This document shows, one piece after another, positions 6,428 through 14,073 of a DNA stretch of 29,089 bases (position 1 is the stretch's first letter; every line of letters starts with the position of its first letter). A program made the translations under genes and the position numbers. The notes beneath the pieces were generated by a model. That model was not told the origin of the DNA, did no database searches, and worked only from the letters and a program-made list of their open reading frames with translations. This DNA comes from JBHELT01 sp046262935 (lineage in GTDB: Bacteria > Actinomycetota > CADDZG01 > JAHWKV01), in contig JBHELT010000024.1 in NCBI GenBank assembly GCA_046262935.1, positions 1 to 29,089 on the forward strand, read 5' to 3'.

Positions 6428-8038
6428 ATGCGTCGACGGTGGTCTGCTGGATTGATCCTTTTTGCTCTTGCTCAATTCGTTGTCTCGCCTGCTCGCGCCG
6501 AAGCCCCCGACCCACACTCAGAGTCGATCCTGGATGGCTGTCAGCGAAGTCAGGCAATGATCTTGTCCATGACAACTCCCGAGTGGGTGTACGTACACCA
6601 CGCCGATGTTCTTGCGGCCCGCGTCGCTGGGGACTGGATGCTTGGTCGTAGGAGCGTTCGCGGTATCGCCACGGATTCCAAGCCTGCCGGCGATGATCTT
6701 TTTGTGAGCCATGAGTTTGTTGACATGAACATCGATGTCGCCCCCGATCCGGCCAATCCCGATCCGGGCTTCACGGATCTGATCGAAGAAGGCGACGGAT
6801 CGACGGTTCACTCCGAGTGGGAAGATGGACTCATCCCCATGTGGGCGTGGCCGCAGGTTGGCGACGGGGTTCAGGAAAGCGGCTCATGGATCTGGGATTG
6901 CGGGCACTGGGGTGACGGCGGCGCCGACCCGACTCACGGCATCTCACCGCTTCTGCCTTACGATCCTGCCGAGACGCTGCAGGACCTCAACCGTCCCGGC
7001 ACGATCTCCGGGGAAGGCACAGAGCTTCATCCGTTGTTCGAAGTTGCAACTTTCCGCAAAGAAGCGGCTGGACTTCTCAACGGCACTCCCAGCCCCCTTC
7101 AGCACCTGGACGCGTGGATCTCTGGCGACGCAGGTCCGGCTTTGGCGGAAGAAGAGTGCGCATTGAAGGGAGTGCCTCCGGCGCTGGCGCAGCAGGTCTG
7201 CTCGCGCTACCGCGACGTTGGAGGGCACTATTCGTACAAGATCCAGCTCGGCCCCCAACCCGCCGGCGGGACGATCGTTGTCAATCCATTGGTTGTTCGA
7301 CCTGAAACAGATGCGGATCTGGCGAACCTGCCCGTGACTATCACGCCTGACATCTCCGCGGGGACCGTTTCGGTGAGTTTCGATCTGCCTCACCAGACCG
7401 CGCCCGATGCTGCACATGTCCAGCATTTCGGCATCAGCGTGGAAGCTGGATGGTCGAACGAGACCGCGGCAGTAAAGCATGTCGTTGTCACGCTCGACCA
7501 GTTGCACATCCAAAGGTCGCTGGATGTTATGCAGCAGCAGGGCGGGAGCGAACCTAATCAGAACCCGGTGGCAAATGGGCCCGAACAAACCTTCGGTCCA
7601 GGCGAATGGGTGATGGTTGCGCAAGCGAATGGCCACTGGATGCAATTGCCCCCTTCGCTGGTTTCTCAGGTGACCGACAACCAAACGATCAACTTCGATC
7701 CGCCGCTGACGTTTGACTATTATCTGCCCGGCGATATCGCTCCTCGTCTTTTCGTGAGCGGTCGTGAATGTGATATCCCGTTGATCGACTGCGCTAGCGA
7801 TACTTACGGGGCCCATGCCAACGCTGTGCCCTTCGCGGAGATCGGTTACAACGACCATCCCGGAAGGATCATGAGTGGCAGTCAGCACGTGGGCGTCGTC
7901 ATGTCGACGGGGCAGGCAACCTATAAGCCCATTCAGAATCTCAGCACGAATCCGAGCAACGGTAACGAGGACAAGTCTGATTACACCTGTGCTCCATATT
8001 CCTGCTACCAATTAAAGGCAACGCTAAGCGTTTCTTGA
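6428..8038 (+). CDS. Secreted protein of unknown function
   Basis: A 536-residue exported protein. The N-terminus M-R-R-R-W followed by a hydrophobic stretch and S-P-A-R-A is a signal peptide cleaved near residue 24. I do not recognise the family. A striking patch around residues 155-215 reads W-I-W-D-C-G-H-W ... G-E-G-T-E-L-H-P, with conserved-looking His, Cys, Asp and Glu that could bind a metal or form an active site. The C-terminal half alternates beta-type sequence and has four or more further Cys, consistent with disulfides outside the cell. No membrane anchor or LPxTG is seen. The start is fixed by an excellent AGGAGGT; the frame is open upstream to 6233 but without a plausible start signal. 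An arsenate reductase gene follows nine bases after its stop, so the two may be co-transcribed. Confidence 0.8.
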   Translation: MRRRWSAGLILFALAQFVVSPARAEAPDPHSESILDGCQRSQAMILSMTTPEWVYVHHADVLAARVAGDWMLGRRSVRGIATDSKPAGDDLFVSHEFVDMNIDVAPDPANPDPGFTDLIEEGDGSTVHSEWEDGLIPMWAWPQVGDGVQESGSWIWDCGHWGDGGADPTHGISPLLPYDPAETLQDLNRPGTISGEGTELHPLFEVATFRKEAAGLLNGTPSPLQHLDAWISGDAGPALAEEECALKGVPPALAQQVCSRYRDVGGHYSYKIQLGPQPAGGTIVVNPLVVRPETDADLANLPVTITPDISAGTVSVSFDLPHQTAPDAAHVQHFGISVEAGWSNETAAVKHVVVTLDQLHIQRSLDVMQQQGGSEPNQNPVANGPEQTFGPGEWVMVAQANGHWMQLPPSLVSQVTDNQTINFDPPLTFDYYLPGDIAPRLFVSGRECDIPLIDCASDTYGAHANAVPFAEIGYNDHPGRIMSGSQHVGVVMSTGQATYKPIQNLSTNPSNGNEDKSDYTCAPYSCYQLKATLSVS

Positions 8039-8046
8039 AGGCGCCG

Positions 8047-8454
8047 ATGAGTGAAACGCCAACGATCTTGTTTGTTTGCGTGCAAAACGCGGGACGCTCA
8101 CAGATGGCTGAAGCGCTGATGACCGCGAGATTGAAAGGTCGCGCCCAGGTGTTCTCGGCGGGAACGAAACCTGCTAAGGAAATCGATCCCGTTGTGATCG
8201 AGGTCATGAAGGAAAACGGGATCGATCTCTCCGATCGAAGGCCAAAGGCGCTTACCGAGGAGATGGTTCGGGGGGCAGACATCGTGGTCACTATGGGATG
8301 CGGCGATGCGTGCCCGGTCTTTCCTGACAAGACATACGTGGACTGGAATCTTTCGGATCCCGCGGCGCGCCCTGTTCTGGAAGTCCGAGCGATCCGCGAC
8401 GAGATTGCACTGCGCGTTGGACTATTGGCAGACTCGCTACAAAGATCCGGATAG
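8047..8454 (+). CDS. arsC: Arsenate reductase, low-molecular-weight phosphatase type
   Basis: A 135-residue cytoplasmic enzyme of the LMW protein tyrosine phosphatase fold. The P-loop C-V-Q-N-A-G-R-S (C11 to R17) matches the C-x5-R-S of thiol-linked arsenate reductases, where the nucleophilic Cys attacks arsenate. Two more Cys in M-G-C-G-D-A-C-P (C85, C89) and the D-W-N-L-S-D-P general-acid loop match ArsC rather than plain tyrosine phosphatases. It would reduce arsenate to arsenite using thioredoxin or mycothiol. I chose the ATG at 8047; a TTG at 8035 overlapping the previous stop is possible. No arsenite pump or ArsR regulator is beside it, so the role in detoxification is isolated here. 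Confidence 0.88.
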   Translation: MSETPTILFVCVQNAGRSQMAEALMTARLKGRAQVFSAGTKPAKEIDPVVIEVMKENGIDLSDRRPKALTEEMVRGADIVVTMGCGDACPVFPDKTYVDWNLSDPAARPVLEVRAIRDEIALRVGLLADSLQRSG

Positions 8455-8480
8455 GCGCAATCTTTCCATGCGCTTTGGCT

Positions 8481-8514
8481 CAGTGGTACCTGGTGGGCTC
8501 TCCTACCAACACTG
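8481..8514. terminator. Possible bidirectional terminator hairpin
   Basis: TGGTGGG (8491-8497) pairs with CCTACCA (8502-8508) around the loop CTCT with one G-U pair, extended by CAGTG (8481-8485) pairing with CACTG (8510-8514). It lies between the convergent arsenate reductase and the minus-strand operon. There is no clear T-run on either side. Confidence 0.4.
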
Positions 8515-8531
8515 GGTACAAGGCACTCAAG

Positions 8532-9317
8532 TCAGCGTTTACGATGTTTGCGCGGTGCTTTTGACTTCGGACGCGAGGCCGAGCGTTTACGAGTCAACCC
8601 TATCCACAACGCTGTAAGGGCAAGACCAGTGCCAGCAAGGATGTAAACAAAAAGGGGCGTCCTCTTCGGCTTCTTCGTTGCTGGTGGAGAGGTTGCCGAG
8701 ATTGGCACCGCCGCCACGAAAGTACCGATCCTCTTTGGCTCGGCGTAGAGTTGCAGAGCTCCTCCCAGGTATTGAGCGGTGACTCCTTTCCATGCCTTAC
8801 CGTCGAGTTGCAAGATCTTCGTTGCATCCACGGGAAACCTGATGATCAACGTTGGCGGCGTAAGCAGTTCAGCCTCCTGCGATGTTTTTTCGTAGACGGC
8901 TTTGACCTCATACGCATTGCCTTGAACGCTCAGCCCTTTCGGCGCAGGCGGAAGTGTCGCCGGATCAAGGGGCACTATCGTGACCAACAGTGACGTTTCG
9001 CCCTCCTTTGGACCAACCGATCCCTTGGGCAGCGTCAAGATCACTTGGGCATCGTCGGTGGAAACCGTCTGAGGTTGTGTGTCGAATGTCGCGATCGGAA
9101 GCAATTCACGCGCAGAGGCGGGTTGCGAATTTCCGTCCTTGAATTCAGGTGGCGGGTTAACCCAGCGGTATGGCTGGGGTGGGGCAAGGCCGTCGAAGAT
9201 CGGTCGCATCACGGGTAAGCCCAAGCGGGTGCCAAAAGTTCCGGTGAAGAGGTACGCGGCTATGATCACGCTGCCGCTGAAGATCCATAGTCGAGATCGC
9301 CGAGATCTTGGGCGCAT
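8532..9317 (-). CDS. Membrane protein with extracytoplasmic beta domain
   Basis: A 261-residue protein with a basic start, a transmembrane segment at about 9-29, an outer domain of roughly 190 residues, a second transmembrane segment at about 221-241 and a very basic C-terminal tail inside the cell. The outer domain is Pro-rich at first (about 45-60), then beta-type with L-T-L-P-K-G-S and I-I-R-F-P-V-D patterns that recall the ZU5-like sandwich, a weak resemblance only. I do not recognise the family. It is the last gene of a six-gene operon; its ATG at 9317 shares one base with the stop of the substrate-binding lipoprotein gene (TGATG), which implies translational coupling. The in-frame extension to 9401 lies inside the upstream gene and was not used. 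Confidence 0.78.
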   Translation of the reverse strand: MRPRSRRSRLWIFSGSVIIAAYLFTGTFGTRLGLPVMRPIFDGLAPPQPYRWVNPPPEFKDGNSQPASARELLPIATFDTQPQTVSTDDAQVILTLPKGSVGPKEGETSLLVTIVPLDPATLPPAPKGLSVQGNAYEVKAVYEKTSQEAELLTPPTLIIRFPVDATKILQLDGKAWKGVTAQYLGGALQLYAEPKRIGTFVAAVPISATSPPATKKPKRTPLFVYILAGTGLALTALWIGLTRKRSASRPKSKAPRKHRKR

Positions 9318-10558
9318 CAGATCGGCAGCACCGTGACGTCGTGTTTGGCGAACTCCGGCGGCCAAACAACCGCCCGCGTGTTGGGCTTCACCCACTCCCA
9401 AATGACGTGTGTCGCATCGACGTTAACCAAGGAACCCGAATCGCCTCGCACGAACCTCATCCCAGCCGCATTAGGCAATGAACCTATCGGCAGATCCATC
9501 GACATCGCCGCTCTTGCGACTTGCGCAGGTCGCATCGACTTGGCCGCTGGGATGACATGGTCGAAGAGCGCCCACGCCGCCGAGAAGCCAGCGAGTGCCG
9601 GCGCGGGCATCGGTTCGTGCCATCGTTCGCGGTACTCCTTCGAGGCGAACCTGAAGGCGTCTGCCGCCGGTCTAGAAAGTCTGGCCGCATCGAGCGCTCC
9701 GGCATCTGGCTTATCGGATGCAAATAGGCCAACGGCGCGGGGGCCGAGCTGCCTTCCGAAATCCTCCATGCAATAGCTAGAGCTGGTTCCGATGCTCGCG
9801 CGAAGAGGCACTCTTTCATCGACGAGAGCCTTCCGAAGTGAAACGCCATCGCGAAGATAGGCAGAGACGACCAAAACGTCGGTGTGGGCAGCGGCAACAG
9901 CACGGGCCAATGGAGCAAAGTCTTTCAGTGAAGCATCGTAGGGGAACATCGTCGGCTCTATGCCGATCTCCTTTGCACGAGCCTCGGCCCCCAGTCCAAC
10001 GGATCGACCGTAAACATCGTCAACGTATGCGATCGAGTAATTCAGGTTCTGTTCGCCAAGCTTCGGCTTGACGACTTTCTCGATGAAATCGATAGCAGAC
10101 GTTCCAAGGGTCTGCCCCGTGGGAGCGAAGCGAAATACGCGGTCTCCCGCGAGCGGCACCTCGGTCATGAGTTGCCCGACAGCGCCCGTTTCCCAGAACA
10201 GCATCCCTTTGGAGCTCGCAACCTCCGCGACTTTTCTCGAGATCGTGCTCCCGTAGGTGCCAAGAACGATGCGCGCTCCCTTTGCGAATACCGAGCGTAC
10301 TGCCGCGGGCGCGCCTTCTGCAGAGCTGACCGGTGCAAGATCGAGCTGGATACCTCCGTCAACGAGGTGTCGCCGATTTGCCAGTTCGGCGGCGAGTTGC
10401 ACTCCGTGCCACTCTTCGAGACCGCCTTCACCTTGCCCCCCGCCGGTCGGATAGATCGCTCCGACGTGAAGCGCAGGAGAACCCGAAGCGGCACTGCATC
10501 CGGACATGACCACGAGGACGGCAGCAAGCACAGGTCCGAACTTCCAAGAGCACCTCAA
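9317..10558 (-). CDS. LivK-like ABC substrate-binding lipoprotein
   Basis: A 413-residue exported lipoprotein. The signal peptide ends in V-M-S-G-C with C21 as the lipidation site. The mature part is a periplasmic-binding-protein type 1 (Leu/Ile/Val-binding, receptor family) fold: V-G-A-I-Y-P-T-G-G, V-D-G-G-I-Q-L, V-L-G-T-Y-G-S, V-F-R-F-A-P-T, I-A-Y-V-D-D-V-Y-G-R and later repeats of the two-lobe pattern. Members bind amino acids, urea, amides or other small molecules. No permease or ATPase gene is nearby, so it may act as a sensor or partner of other envelope proteins rather than in import. The start is the TTG at 10558, which overlaps the preceding stop in TTGA; the frame is open to 10762 but those residues lie inside the protease gene. 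Confidence 0.85.
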   Translation of the reverse strand: MRCSWKFGPVLAAVLVVMSGCSAASGSPALHVGAIYPTGGGQGEGGLEEWHGVQLAAELANRRHLVDGGIQLDLAPVSSAEGAPAAVRSVFAKGARIVLGTYGSTISRKVAEVASSKGMLFWETGAVGQLMTEVPLAGDRVFRFAPTGQTLGTSAIDFIEKVVKPKLGEQNLNYSIAYVDDVYGRSVGLGAEARAKEIGIEPTMFPYDASLKDFAPLARAVAAAHTDVLVVSAYLRDGVSLRKALVDERVPLRASIGTSSSYCMEDFGRQLGPRAVGLFASDKPDAGALDAARLSRPAADAFRFASKEYRERWHEPMPAPALAGFSAAWALFDHVIPAAKSMRPAQVARAAMSMDLPIGSLPNAAGMRFVRGDSGSLVNVDATHVIWEWVKPNTRAVVWPPEFAKHDVTVLPI

Positions 10559-11097
10559 CGGAGCGCCACCAGCAGGTTCGCCAGCAGATGAGTCGCGGCC
10601 GGCACGACCCACGTGCCGGAAACCCATCGCTGCCAACCGAAGACAAGTCCTGCGCAGAGATCCATAGGCAGCACCTTCCAACCGTAGATGGGAACGTGCA
10701 CCAACGCGAATGCCAAAGAGGTGGCAGCGATCGCAAGCAGGGCGTTCTGCGCTTCCAACCAACCGAACATCAAGCGCCGAAAGAATGCCTCTTCAGCGAT
10801 GGCTGCAATGCAAACAGCGGCGATCGAAATCGCCATCGCTTCTGGCGCAGCTTTCAACCCCGGCACGCTTCGGGATGCCATCGCAGCAACCGCAGCCAAG
10901 CCTGCCGCCAACGCGATCCCGGATCGATTCATCTTGCCCGGCGCACGCGGCAGGATCCGCGGTAAAGGTGCTGCGACTCCCATCAACCCAACTACTCCGG
11001 TGAGAGAAACTGCGTCGGCCGACACGACTCTGCCTGCAAGCACCACCGATCCGATGAGCGTTGACAGCAGGGCCATCCACCGGTTGATACGGCTCAT
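10555..11097 (-). CDS. CPBP family intramembrane metalloprotease
   Basis: A 180-residue polytopic membrane protein of the CAAX-protease-and-bacteriocin-processing (Abi/Rce1) family. The three motifs are visible: E-E-A-F-F-R at 102-107, F-A-L-V-H with H134, and H170 with N174 in A-T-H-L-L-A-N. Motif 1 Glu and the two His are the expected catalytic residues for peptide bond hydrolysis within the membrane. About five or six hydrophobic segments are present. Members mature or destroy small peptides or process membrane anchors. The start overlaps the stop of the upstream gene as ATGA, and its stop overlaps the TTG of the substrate-binding lipoprotein, which points to one envelope module. A bacteriocin-immunity role is possible but no bacteriocin gene was found. 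Confidence 0.85.
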   Translation of the reverse strand: MSRINRWMALLSTLIGSVVLAGRVVSADAVSLTGVVGLMGVAAPLPRILPRAPGKMNRSGIALAAGLAAVAAMASRSVPGLKAAPEAMAISIAAVCIAAIAEEAFFRRLMFGWLEAQNALLAIAATSLAFALVHVPIYGWKVLPMDLCAGLVFGWQRWVSGTWVVPAATHLLANLLVALR

Positions 11098-11501
11098 GCG
11101 GCCACGCGAAACGTCGTGGTCACGATCACCCTTGGCTTGAAGGGAGCGTGGTCGCCGGCTACGAACTCTGCTTGCAACAGATGCGGACCCGCAGTGACGG
11201 AGATGTCCTGCTCTAATCCAAATGCCATCGACACCAGCTTGCCATCCAGGCTGAGGTGGACGTGGCCTTCATCGGGACGCAATTGCCTAGTTGCTTTGGG
11301 AACGATCCTTGCGCCCTGAAGGTCGAGAACCACATGTAGGTTGGTATCCTTCATTTCACTTCCCATCGCCGGGCTGATGATCTTGAGCATGGCAGTCGAT
11401 GCTGGCCGTTCAGGGGCACCGGTCCTTTTCGTACACGCTTGCCCACCGGCAAGACTAAAAAGGAAAGCAACACAAAGAATGATCCTCGGCGCGGCCCTCA
11501 T
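11094..11501 (-). CDS. Exported lipoprotein-like protein with Ig-like or CopC-like beta domain
   Basis: A 135-residue exported protein. The N-terminus (M-R-A-A-P-R, hydrophobic core, A-G-G-Q-A-C) is a signal peptide with a poor lipobox around C23, so either lipidation or normal cleavage is possible. The mature part of about 110 residues is a single beta-sandwich with G-H-V-H-L-S-L-D-G-K, H-L-L-Q-A-E-F and G-D-H-A-P-F-K-P. The spaced His residues recall copper-handling or DUF4399-type domains, but metal binding is inference. It is the third gene of the operon; ATG at 11501 overlaps the previous stop in ATGA. I rejected the in-frame start at 11570, which lies inside the upstream gene. The family is not firmly recognised. 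Confidence 0.72.
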   Translation of the reverse strand: MRAAPRIILCVAFLFSLAGGQACTKRTGAPERPASTAMLKIISPAMGSEMKDTNLHVVLDLQGARIVPKATRQLRPDEGHVHLSLDGKLVSMAFGLEQDISVTAGPHLLQAEFVAGDHAPFKPRVIVTTTFRVAA

Positions 11502-12325
11502 GCAACCACTTGAGTGAATGTTCCACCGATCTGTCCTGCGACTGAAGAACCGGTAACTTCGAAGCTCCATTTCCCATCCTTAAGAGTGATCTGTGTCACG
11601 AAATGTCCTTCCGAAAAGCGCGTCATTTCGAGTTCGGTCGATGTTCCCTCTGGGTCTTTAGCGACAGCGACAACCTTATCAACCTTGAGCTCGGTTCCTG
11701 ATGTGTCGAAGAACGTGAGGTGCAACTCGCTCGCACCCGCAACTGGTGGGTCGAGATAGCCCTCTATCGAGCCGAGTGCGGTGGTCACAGTTTTCTTCTG
11801 AATGCCGGCCGCACTGGCAGCATGATGATGCCCACCGGAGCGCGCATCGATGATGAGACCCGAGATGGTCAAGGGTAGGACGACCAAAGCTACCGCTACC
11901 CCAAGCCATCTCGGCGACATAGATTTCGCGCCACGCACCAGCCAAGCAAAAGCGCCCATCACTATTAGCGCTTCGAATATGGTCGTGATGATGTCGAGAG
12001 TTCCTTTGGCCTCAGGGATCCCTGGGTTGGGGCCGATTGGCAGTCCAGCCGTTCGGGAAACAACCCAAACTCCCACTACAGTGAGATTCACTAGGGCTCC
12101 CGCCCAGAGCACAAGGCGCGATGGCTTGGCGAAGATGGCTAGTGCCCATAGAACTTGATACCAAGCAAGAAGTGCGAAAAAGAGTCCGAACAGCCAGTAC
12201 TCTTTGAAGTGCGCTCCCATAACGGCGAAATGCGCTGCTGCTGCACCAGCCGAAAGCACGGCAAGAGCAATCCCACCACCATCAAAGGACCATCGGTCGG
12301 TGGACGCGTCCTGGATCTGTTTCAT
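11498..12325 (-). CDS. Membrane protein with YtkA/CopD-like C-terminal domain
   Basis: A 275-residue protein. The first 165 or so residues contain about five transmembrane helices with A-A-A-H-F, W-L-F-G-x-F-F, W-V-V-S-R-T-x-G-L-P-x-G-P, a pattern I associate with a widespread actinobacterial membrane protein. After G-G-H-H-H comes a beta domain of about 100 residues (L-H-L-T-F-F-D ... G-H-F-V-T-Q-I-T-L-K-D-G-K-W-S-F-E-V) that resembles YtkA-like or CopD C-terminal domains of copper-related proteins. The three adjacent His could hold a metal; that is inference. A clear AGGAGG precedes the ATG at 12325, and its 3' end overlaps the next gene by four bases (ATGA). The function is unknown. Confidence 0.78.
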   Translation of the reverse strand: MKQIQDASTDRWSFDGGGIALAVLSAGAAAAHFAVMGAHFKEYWLFGLFFALLAWYQVLWALAIFAKPSRLVLWAGALVNLTVVGVWVVSRTAGLPIGPNPGIPEAKGTLDIITTIFEALIVMGAFAWLVRGAKSMSPRWLGVAVALVVLPLTISGLIIDARSGGHHHAASAAGIQKKTVTTALGSIEGYLDPPVAGASELHLTFFDTSGTELKVDKVVAVAKDPEGTSTELEMTRFSEGHFVTQITLKDGKWSFEVTGSSVAGQIGGTFTQVVA

Positions 12326-12362
12326 GAAGCCTCCTAGATTGATCCGGTTGGAGGCTCCCGAC

Positions 12363-12974
12363 CTAGGGGGTTCCTCCAGATAGTGCGGACGATGACGGAG
12401 GCCCGCGCACTAGACCAGATCGAAGTTCGGCCAGACCGCTTGGATCTCTCGCGATTCGTTGGATGGCAATGACGGGCCCTTCACCTTGGTCGGGGACGCG
12501 GCCGGATAGCTTCGCCGCCAGGCTCTGGCCCGCATCAATCAGGGACCTTGCAACGATGCCCGCGATAATTGCGATCAGGAGTTGACAGCCGATCCCCAGA
12601 AAGATGATGCGTAGCGCGGCACCATCGATCGGCGATCGACTTGCCATGCGTTCTACGAACTCAACAGCAACAAAGGCTAACGATTGGCAGACAAAAAGTT
12701 TCCGGGTAACCGGCCAGCGTTGGAGGGATCGTTCGCCGCTGGTTCGCAAGCTCTTGTAGCCGATACCAAGCAGACTCGCAGCGCAAACTAATCCGATGCC
12801 TGCGGTGAAGTATGAAGCGGGCTTCATATAGAAATGGCCCGTTGACTCCAACAGGTGGTGGCGATGCGATGCTAAGGGAAAGGCGATGAGATAGTCGACG
12901 AGGTGACCAGCCACCACACCGACGAGGGAAATGCCGATAATGGCCCAACCTTGAACGCGCGTCGCGAACGCCAT
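12363..12974 (-). CDS. Four-helix His-rich membrane protein, first gene of the operon
   Basis: A 203-residue membrane protein with about four hydrophobic segments (near 10-30, 52-72, 95-112, 120-145) and a soluble C-terminal tail of 55 residues. The loop after helix 1 reads G-H-L-V-D-Y-L ... S-H-R-H-H-L-L-E-S-T-G-H; five His in 25 residues suggests metal or heme contact. I have seen similar D-Y-L-I-A-x-P ... L-L-E-A-T-G-H patterns in actinobacterial membrane proteins of unknown function; this is memory, not a search result. The ATG at 12974 lies seven bases after a TAGAAT hexamer on the same strand, suggesting a leaderless transcript. The opposing gene may begin at the adjacent base 12975. 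The downstream gene starts 37 bases after its stop, so it leads the operon. Confidence 0.78.
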   Translation of the reverse strand: MAFATRVQGWAIIGISLVGVVAGHLVDYLIAFPLASHRHHLLESTGHFYMKPASYFTAGIGLVCAASLLGIGYKSLRTSGERSLQRWPVTRKLFVCQSLAFVAVEFVERMASRSPIDGAALRIIFLGIGCQLLIAIIAGIVARSLIDAGQSLAAKLSGRVPDQGEGPVIAIQRIARDPSGLAELRSGLVRGPPSSSALSGGTP

Positions 12975-13946
12975 GTGGGTGATTCTATCTTCGTCCGCAT
13001 CGTGGTTTGTATCGCTGCTGCCCTTTGCTTCGTAGTAGGCATCGCACTGCCAGCGGAGGCGCATTCGACAGGACCGAGCTTTCAGACCGTCCTCGAAAAG
13101 GTGGAGCCTCGATCGGCTTCCCTGAAAGTCACCGTCAGCTCTCGCTCACCGGTCTCGATCGCGATCTCATGGACCGGTCCAACGCGCTTAGAAGTGATCG
13201 CCGCGGACGGCAAGTCATTCATTCGTATCGAAGATTCAGGTACTTATGTCGATCTAACGAGCGACTCGGTCAAGTTGATCCCTTCAGTTGGGCCGAGCCA
13301 GAGAAAGGCCGTTGGTTCCGCCAGAGGGCCCGTGTGGAAGAAGTTGACCGGCGAACGGCATGTCGTTTTCGCCGAACCCAGAGCGGAGTGGCGCTATGCG
13401 TCTGCTTCCAAGGATCTGACATCCCTTAGGAGCAAGACGACTGTGTATCGATGGACGGTTCCGCTGGTGGTCGACAACAGCCCTGGCGCGATCAAGGGCG
13501 TCGTTTATTGGGTGCCAGCTCCATTGGATCCCCTGTTGATACTCGTCTTGATCGCTTTCGTTGTTTTAAGCGGATGGCTCTTCTTTGGAGACGTAAGGGC
13601 AACGCAACTGGTGAGAATGACAACCGGTTGGTTAACTATACCGATCACGATATCGGCTTTAGCCGCGGCCGCCGCGTCGGGATGGCTGGCCGTGTTGGTG
13701 CTCGCGGTTGCGGCAGGTGTCGTCGGAGTGACTACCTTTTGGTTGGACGCAACGCTTCCTCAGCGAGCCGTCGCTCTGATCCTGTGGACTGGCCTTGCAA
13801 TCGTGGTTCCATCGGGCCAGGCACGAACGATAACTCTCTCGCTTACTGGAATCAGCCTGTTTGCAACCGCATGGACAGCGCTGAGTTCTTCACCTCTTGG
13901 AAAGCGAGTGGACGCTTCCAGGAGCGAGGGGCTCCCAGGGTCGTGA
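12975..13946 (+). CDS. Exported membrane protein, divergent partner of the operon
   Basis: A 323-residue protein. It has a signal peptide (hydrophobic core ending A-E-A-H), an outer domain of about 170 residues and then several transmembrane helices from about residue 175 to 305. The outer part reads S-P-V-S-I-A-I-S-W-T-G-P-T-R-L-E-V ... G-K-S-F-I-R-I-E-D-S-G-T-Y and P-V-W-K-K-L; it parallels an actinobacterial family with E-P-Y-L-R-I-x-x-D-G-V and W-H-D-H-R motifs, though the W-H-D-H part is not kept here (F-A-E-P-R-A-E-W-R). That link is from memory. The start is uncertain: GTG at 12975 abuts the opposing ATG, while a TTG at 12951, nine bases after GATAAT, would give a more basic signal peptide and overlap the opposing gene. 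Probably works with the divergent operon. Confidence 0.75.
   Translation: MGDSIFVRIVVCIAAALCFVVGIALPAEAHSTGPSFQTVLEKVEPRSASLKVTVSSRSPVSIAISWTGPTRLEVIAADGKSFIRIEDSGTYVDLTSDSVKLIPSVGPSQRKAVGSARGPVWKKLTGERHVVFAEPRAEWRYASASKDLTSLRSKTTVYRWTVPLVVDNSPGAIKGVVYWVPAPLDPLLILVLIAFVVLSGWLFFGDVRATQLVRMTTGWLTIPITISALAAAAASGWLAVLVLAVAAGVVGVTTFWLDATLPQRAVALILWTGLAIVVPSGQARTITLSLTGISLFATAWTALSSSPLGKRVDASRSEGLPGS
12982..12987 (-). promoter_or_regulatory. TAGAAT -10 of the envelope operon
   Basis: On the minus strand TAGAAT ends seven bases before the ATG at 12974, so transcription would begin at or next to the start codon. No convincing -35 is visible. It lies inside the 5' coding part of the divergent gene, so the two promoters overlap. 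Confidence 0.45.
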
Positions 13947-14073
13947 CAGCTTGGGAACGCTTTCAAAGGTGATCCTTCGCGAAACCTCAGCACCTGCGAG
14001 TACTCTCATCCCCGCACAATCGATGAAGCGAAGATCCGATCTCGCGCTAGAACCTATCGGAAGCGGAAGGATG

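Noticed and set aside
6944..8011. A 355-codon open frame on the minus strand
   Set aside because: It lies wholly inside the plus-strand secreted-protein gene, which has a signal peptide and a strong ribosome binding site; the minus frame shows no domain or start signal.
10559..10762. Longer start for the substrate-binding lipoprotein
   Set aside because: The extra residues lie inside the protease gene and would bury the lipoprotein signal peptide.
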